From the NCBI GenBank assembly GCA_964019165.1, contig OZ025274.1, forward strand, positions 11,346,907-11,410,906: a stretch of DNA of 64,000 nucleotides, given 5' to 3'. The stretch is from Mastigias papua. Taxonomy: Eukaryota; Cnidaria; Scyphozoa; Rhizostomeae; Mastigiidae. A model generated the notes under the pieces. That model saw only the letters and a program-made list of their open reading frames with translations. It made no database searches and was not told the origin of the DNA. Shown one piece after another: positions 58,900 to 64,000 of the stretch (its first letter is position 1; every line of letters begins with the position of its first letter). Both the position numbers and the translations under genes were made by a program.

Positions 58900-60280
58900 T
58901 AATCCAATCGATCTCCTTTGTTGGAGTCTTCCGCCAGACGACTATTTCTAATAAGATTACAAGAAATATCTCCACTAGTTTATACGTCCTTGGTTTGTAT
59001 CGAGATTTTTCGAATTGTGTTCTTTAGTAATTGCAGCCTTAATTAGAAATTGCCAGTGCATGCAGTAGATTATGAATTAACTTACAGTTTGAATGTATCA
59101 AAGCTACTAAAGTTCAGGACTTGTTATCGCAAAGTGCACTCTCGTGGTTTTGCTAGTATGTCTGATACAATAAAATGCGGGAATAATGGATTCTGTCACA
59201 TTGATTAGTGAGGTTTTGGAGAAAAGAATAGATTGCCGTAGGGAGGTATATCAGAGTTTGATAAAAGTACAGGCTCGAAGAAGGACAGACCTGACTGAGC
59301 CACAAACTTCAAGCTAGTTTTAATTTTCAGTTGATCATTGAACTTTATTACATTGAATTACGCTTTCAAGGCAAACGGGTCATTTGATACACTCTTTTCT
59401 TATAAGAACAGTTTTAATAGGAATAAGAACAAGAGCCTCAAAATTTATGGAAAATTAAGAACAAATTAAGAACAAGCTGAAGCTGAAACTGAAGCACTGT
59501 CGGGAAATGATTTGAAACTGATATAAAACTGTTTAAGCTCAACAATGTTTGCTAAAAGTCATCGAAACACCCAAATCATCAGTGTGTAAAACAAGTCGTA
59601 AGTGTACCAAGACTGTTAGCAAGATTATACATTTGTAAGAATGTATATCTTATGTCTTCTACTAATTTTATTGAAAATAACATCATGCGTAACATTTCAT
59701 AAGCATCCGATATTCTCTTGTATATTGTCTAATGTCTACATTGCTTACACCCCAACAATTTAGGAACAAATGTAGAACAATTCAGCCTCAAAATTTTGGA
59801 AAAATTAAGAACAGCCTGCGTGAATCTGAATTTTACTGGTTCTTATGAATGAAGGAGTGTATAGTTTTTCGTTCCATGCATTTTTACTATCTATCGATAA
59901 TTCACTCCGGACCTTTGTTACCTAGCTTTTGCTGAGGTACTCTCCTACTCTCTTTTTCTTTATAAGAATACGCTTTATATGAGCACTGAAGCTCGCCTTG
60001 TCAGGCAAATGTGAAGAATGCCAGAACATGCTCAATTTCAGATGACTACTTTCGCATGCACTGGACTACTCACTCTCTTTTTGCTAACAAGTTCTAATGA
60101 AGCCGTTAGTAAAACTCAGCGTTCATTGCTTTGTATTGAAAAGTTGCTCCGCTGAATGTCAAATGAAATGTTTGGGTAACAGAATGTATTGAGTATAGTA
60201 GACCTCTTTTAAAGAATTGACTGGCAGTCCACTGACTTCGGGGCCAGTCATAGGCCCTTAAGGAGAGTGACAGGAAGAAG
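58900..60280. other. No recognisable gene
   Basis: Contains a short repeated phrase (CTCAAAATTT.GGAAAA.TTAAGAACA) at about 59,430 and 59,785, probably two copies of a small dispersed repeat. Confidence 0.45.
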
Positions 60281-60285
60281 ACGAA

Positions 60286-60366
60286 GAAAATGATGATAAC
60301 GATGATGATGATGATGAATGATGATGATGATGATAATGTTGATAATGATGATAATGATGATAATGA
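60286..60366. repeat. GAT-rich imperfect trinucleotide tract
   Basis: GATGATGATGATGATGAATG-type sequence upstream of the potassium channel gene. Confidence 0.9.
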
Positions 60367-60885
60367 TGTTGAGCTATAGTACTATATATGACGACTTTAA
60401 CGGTTATGAACATCTCTACTTGAAATAATACTTATAAACTACCAGAGAAACAAGGATTTTATGTTGGATTGAGGTTTTCTTAAATTTCTGCCAAAATTCT
60501 CTGCTTTTCAACTATGTTTATGCACGATATTTTATTTTATTCTTGAAAATCCTTCTTATTTCAATAGATTTATCAAAGTACCTTCCTCTTAGTTACAAAA
60601 TTTCCTCCGAATAGTGCAAGTTTTATGGGGTTCATTTCTTATGATGAAATATGAATGGATATGTTAAAGTTTTGGATAAATTGTGCACATTTTTAGGCTG
60701 TACAGCAAGTGTTATTGTTAACTTTATTATGACAGTGTCACTGGAATCAAGCTATGTAGCTACACCTAACATTGGCAGATCCCTCTCTGTCCACTGTCTA
60801 CTTGGATCCCTATATCATAGCTGTGCCCTGACTATGAAGAGCTTGGTTTGTTGCTGAACCTTTAGTCTCTCATTTTTTCTCACAG

Positions 60886-61013
60886 GTTTGCTAAACTTCA
60901 CAAAGCAGTGAGTTGGATGCTACGCATGACGGTCAAAAGTTGCATAAACATCCAAGTTTTGAGACTCGATTGTTCGTGAAATTTGCGGCCTAGCTGCAGT
61001 GCAATCTTAAACT
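60886..61013 (+). promoter_or_regulatory. Probable 5' UTR exon start of the Kv gene
   Basis: A strong acceptor (CTCATTTTTTCTCACAG, ending 60,885) precedes the coding exon by 128 bp, suggesting a spliced leader exon upstream. A TAA in frame two codons before the ATG fixes the start at 61,014. Confidence 0.45.
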
Positions 61014-62153
61014 ATGTCCCGAGAACTCAATAATCGTCTTACGATCGTCGTAAGCGGAGAAGTCTTTGAAACAAGTTATGGTCACGTGTCGAAGTTCCCG
61101 GAGACATTGCTAGGCAATCCTTTGCTTCGAAGCAAATACCTGGATCCTTTTAAGGAAATTTACTTTTTTGACAGACATCGCCTAGCTTTCGAAGGTATAT
61201 TGTTCTATTATCAGAGCAATGGGCAAATATTATGCCCCGATAATGTACCGTTTGAAGTGTTTGAAGAGGAGTTGAAGTTCTTCGGTATTAAAGAAAAGTC
61301 AGTGCCTGAAAAAGCGAGGGAATTCATTCTCGAGCCCTTCAAGTGCACGATCAATGACACGCATGATTTTAAAGCTAAAGTGTGGCAGGCATTGCAAGAT
61401 CCAGATAGTTCGTCATATGCAAGGGCAATCTCTCTTTGGTCGCTAACAATGACTGTTGTTTCGATAATTCTTGCCATACTTACGAAAAGCAATGACGATA
61501 CTGTGAACAGTCCTCTTTTCCCCTACGAACTTCTCTGCTTTACATGGTTTACCATCGAATGCAGTCTACGGTTTTGGTCGTCGCCTGATAAGAAACACTT
61601 CTTTCGAAATGCAGTTGACATCATTGATTTGCTTAGCGTCATCATCTACTATTCTGCCCTGATTGTATCAACATTCAGCGCGAGACCGATGGCTCTTCTA
61701 CGCGTGTTTCGGATTGCCAATATATTTCGTATTCTGAAGCTAACACGGTACTTTTACGGTTTGCGTTTACTCTTGTACACAGTCTATACCAGCCGACTAG
61801 ACCTACAAATTCTGGGGGCATGTCTACTTTTTTTCATCTTGATTACATCAAGTCTCATGTTTTACGCGGAAATAAGTGAACCTAGATCAAAAATCGATAG
61901 CATTCTTAGTGCAGTTTGGTGGGCTATAGTTACTTGTACTACTGTTGGTTATGGAGATACAGTCCCGTTGACAACTCTTGGAAAGTTTGTGGGAGCTTGC
62001 ACGGCAATCTTTGGTGCTCTAATGGTATTGCTGCCAGTGCTGAAACTGGTTCAATCTTTTGGAGATGCTTTGCTTGCAGCGAAGCCATATTTGCGGAAAG
62101 CAGAAAGAGAAAGATGGCAGAATAAAGCCTCAGTTATAGAACTAAAGTATTGA
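61014..62153 (+). CDS. Shaker-family (Kv1-like) voltage-gated potassium channel subunit, single coding exon
   Basis: 379-residue plasma-membrane channel subunit; such subunits assemble as tetramers. Residues 8-95 form the T1 assembly domain (FPETLLGNP, YFFDRHR, ILFYYQSNG). Membrane segments: S1 about 138-157, S2 169-188 with E172, F179 and E182 matching the charge-transfer centre, S3 200-220 with D205, S4 225-246, S5 263-284, pore helix and filter 297-315 (WWAIVTCTTVGYGD), S6 323-349. The filter TTVGYGD predicts K+ selectivity. Oddities: the S4 charge series is R230, R233, N236, R239, K242, R245, so the third gating Arg of Shaker is Asn; the S6 PVP hinge is PVLK (341-344). The N-terminus lacks an inactivation ball and the C-terminus lacks a PDZ ligand, making it shorter than most Kv1 proteins. 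The start is fixed by an in-frame TAA two codons upstream. Channel function is inferred; a modulatory subunit is possible. Confidence 0.93.
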   Translation: MSRELNNRLTIVVSGEVFETSYGHVSKFPETLLGNPLLRSKYLDPFKEIYFFDRHRLAFEGILFYYQSNGQILCPDNVPFEVFEEELKFFGIKEKSVPEKAREFILEPFKCTINDTHDFKAKVWQALQDPDSSSYARAISLWSLTMTVVSIILAILTKSNDDTVNSPLFPYELLCFTWFTIECSLRFWSSPDKKHFFRNAVDIIDLLSVIIYYSALIVSTFSARPMALLRVFRIANIFRILKLTRYFYGLRLLLYTVYTSRLDLQILGACLLFFILITSSLMFYAEISEPRSKIDSILSAVWWAIVTCTTVGYGDTVPLTTLGKFVGACTAIFGALMVLLPVLKLVQSFGDALLAAKPYLRKAERERWQNKASVIELKY

Positions 62154-62166
62154 CAAGTTTTTATGA

Positions 62167-62172
62167 AATAAA
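62167..62172 (+). terminator. Candidate polyadenylation signal of the Kv gene
   Basis: AATAAA 14 bases after the stop codon. This would give a very short 3' UTR. Another AATAAA lies near 62,782 and may be used instead. Confidence 0.35.
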
Positions 62173-62179
62173 CGGTGTT

Positions 62180-64000
62180 CTTTGTAATTAGTTTATTGAT
62201 CTGTGGGGCCATACCTCTTAGTTATTAGGCTTGCTTTCAACCAACAAGAGGAGCTTTTCTCTTAATTTAATTACGCCTAGTTCATTGAAGTCCAGAAGAA
62301 AGATAGCGTAGCAACTTCAATGTAATTTTTCCAGTGAAGTGATTCACCTATCTGAATATTTCAGAAGTGAAATCAGAAAAATACCCTGGTACGGAAGGCG
62401 AGTTCAACGACATTTTATTTTTGCCTTGTGCTCTTTCTTCATTCTATGTTTGATGTAGGTTAAAAGAAGCACTGTCTATGATTGTCTTCTATATGATACT
62501 GTAAACAGCTCGTGTTTTAAACAGTTTTTCAAGTGTTCTAAGCAGCTCTTCATATGTTCTGTGAAACGTTCGTTGCCTGATCACCTTTCGTAGATAATTA
62601 GAGTCTTGAAGATTCTCAAAACGTTTTGGCACGTGTGGTGCACTGAGTAATGGAGAATATAACTCAATTTCCAGTGACTTCAAAAATTTGTTTGAGAAAT
62701 CAGCAAGAGTTATGCAAAATTGTGATTTATTACATGCGACTTTGTATGACCTATTCCTCATTTATTATTTCTTCTATATGGCAAATAAATTTGTTTAGTG
62801 TGTTTGATTGGCAAAGGCGGTAATTCTGCAGGAAATTACAACAGCAAGCCAGATATTCCTAGCTCCTTTTTATTCGAGCAGGTGAAACAACGATCGTTAA
62901 TTTTTTGTTTCGATATGAATTTATTTGAAGAAAAAAGGTAGTACATTTACAAATTCAAAGTTCCAGAATTTGTTTATTCCTTATCGATGTTGTCCATCTT
63001 GTCGAGTATGAGCAAGCGGTATTTCATTTTAGCTTTGGCGCAAGTAAATATTAACTGCAGGATCTGCAAGCTAACGCTTACCGTCTTTAGAGAGAATTTA
63101 GTTTAAGGTGTTGGTCAAAGAGAATATGGTGGTGACTTGATGACGTACTAGACATTGCTTTTAATGCATTTTGTTTTGTGAATGTGTTAAACTTCATTCC
63201 TACAATATGCTACTTGTTCTTTGAATTTTTTCTATAGTCAGAGATTGTGGTTTGTTTCCATGCTATGTGGAAGCCTGGGGTTGAGTGCAATGGACTTATA
63301 ACATGCCTGGGGCGATAACATTTTGTGCATTATAATGGCGGCAAATGATCAGCATGTTTTGCAAAGGCCAATGCCAAAGAATGGTTTCCATACAAACCGT
63401 ATAGGAGCCACAGAAGAGCTCGCAACTGCCTGCGACTGCCTGTGGCTGCCTACGGTCTATCACCAGCTACTTGAAACTATATATGCAAAGAAGTAATGTG
63501 CAAACAATAGTCTCAAGCTGGATGCGACAGTTTGGGACCTCTTGGAAAATGTTAAACTGTTCAACTTTTGCTACATTTTCCAGCTGATCCTAGCTCTTTA
63601 CGATTTTTTGCGGAGTAATGGAAGCACGTCTACTGGGAAGGTGCAAGCGATCGGCTGCATGCTGTCGCAAGCTCCTGACGGAAACTAATCTTACTGTCTC
63701 TGTACGTTGTGGTGGATGACCTCAAAGAGTGAATTTTTGAAGCAGGAGTCAAATTTTCTATTATTCCTATTAGCAATTTGCTTAAAGTTGGCTACAGATG
63801 ATAGATAACTGTTAAAAAACGCCGACAAGCTCACTAAAATGAGAAATTAGCTATTTTCCTTATTATTTGAAGTTTCTAATAAGTTGAAGTGTCTATTATA
63901 TGCTCATAAATACCTTAAGTCCTTTATAAAAAATTCTGAATGAACAATCTGTAGAAGCAAGAACATAGTACACGGCAAGAACTTCCATCCATAGTTTTGT
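62180..64000. other. No recognisable gene downstream of the Kv gene
   Basis: AT-rich. Around 63,420-63,460 there is a short GCCTGCGACTGCCTGTGGCT repetitive stretch. No second channel exon or other gene was found. Confidence 0.5.

Overview
This is an AT-rich, repeat-dense piece of an animal genome. The coding content is eukaryotic: split genes with GT-AG introns and exon phases that match vertebrate orthologues, plus many decayed retroelements. The Shaker-type channel gene without coding introns, the Penelope-like element, and the LINEs with SGNH-type ORF1 proteins or restriction-like endonucleases suggest a marine invertebrate, most likely a cnidarian (anthozoan). That placement is an inference, because no species-specific marker was recognised.

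Layout. 1-2,887: no gene recognised, a TA microsatellite and a GAT-rich tract. 2,888-13,959 (+): RAD51D, the RAD51 paralogue of homologous recombination, as seven recognisable exons. The exons for the N-terminal domain were not found. Its introns hold MITE-like repeats, a foldback repeat and minisatellites. 13,988-15,835: a very long TA tract, then a Penelope-like element with inverted 3'-end arms, each carrying a hammerhead-like motif. 16,270-21,216: transposon fragments, a decayed 51-bp tandem repeat and a pogo/Tigger-type MITE. 21,220-26,900: nothing recognised except a long GT microsatellite. 26,900-34,500: a LINE graveyard, including one minus-strand LINE carrying two nested plus-strand LINE insertions. 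37,050-41,250 (-): a decayed two-ORF LINE with an internal duplication. 41,725-45,440: 22-bp and 128-bp tandem repeats. 46,764-49,953 (+): a nearly complete LINE with N-terminal zinc fingers, reverse transcriptase and a restriction-like endonuclease, broken by small frame changes. 50,392-51,155 (-): a LINE ORF1 fragment. 51,276-52,555 (-): a short LTR element with a target-site duplication. 52,601-55,688: a 3-kb inverted-repeat structure. 56,691-57,078: a MITE. 61,014-62,153 (+): a Shaker-family voltage-gated potassium channel in one exon, with unusual residues in S4 and S6. The remainder to 64,000 has no recognised gene.

The two host genes (RAD51D and the Kv channel) are functionally unrelated, and nothing here is an operon or pathway cluster. 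The window is mainly informative about mobile-element structure, about conserved intron positions in RAD51D with one odd donor site, and about an atypical Kv subunit.
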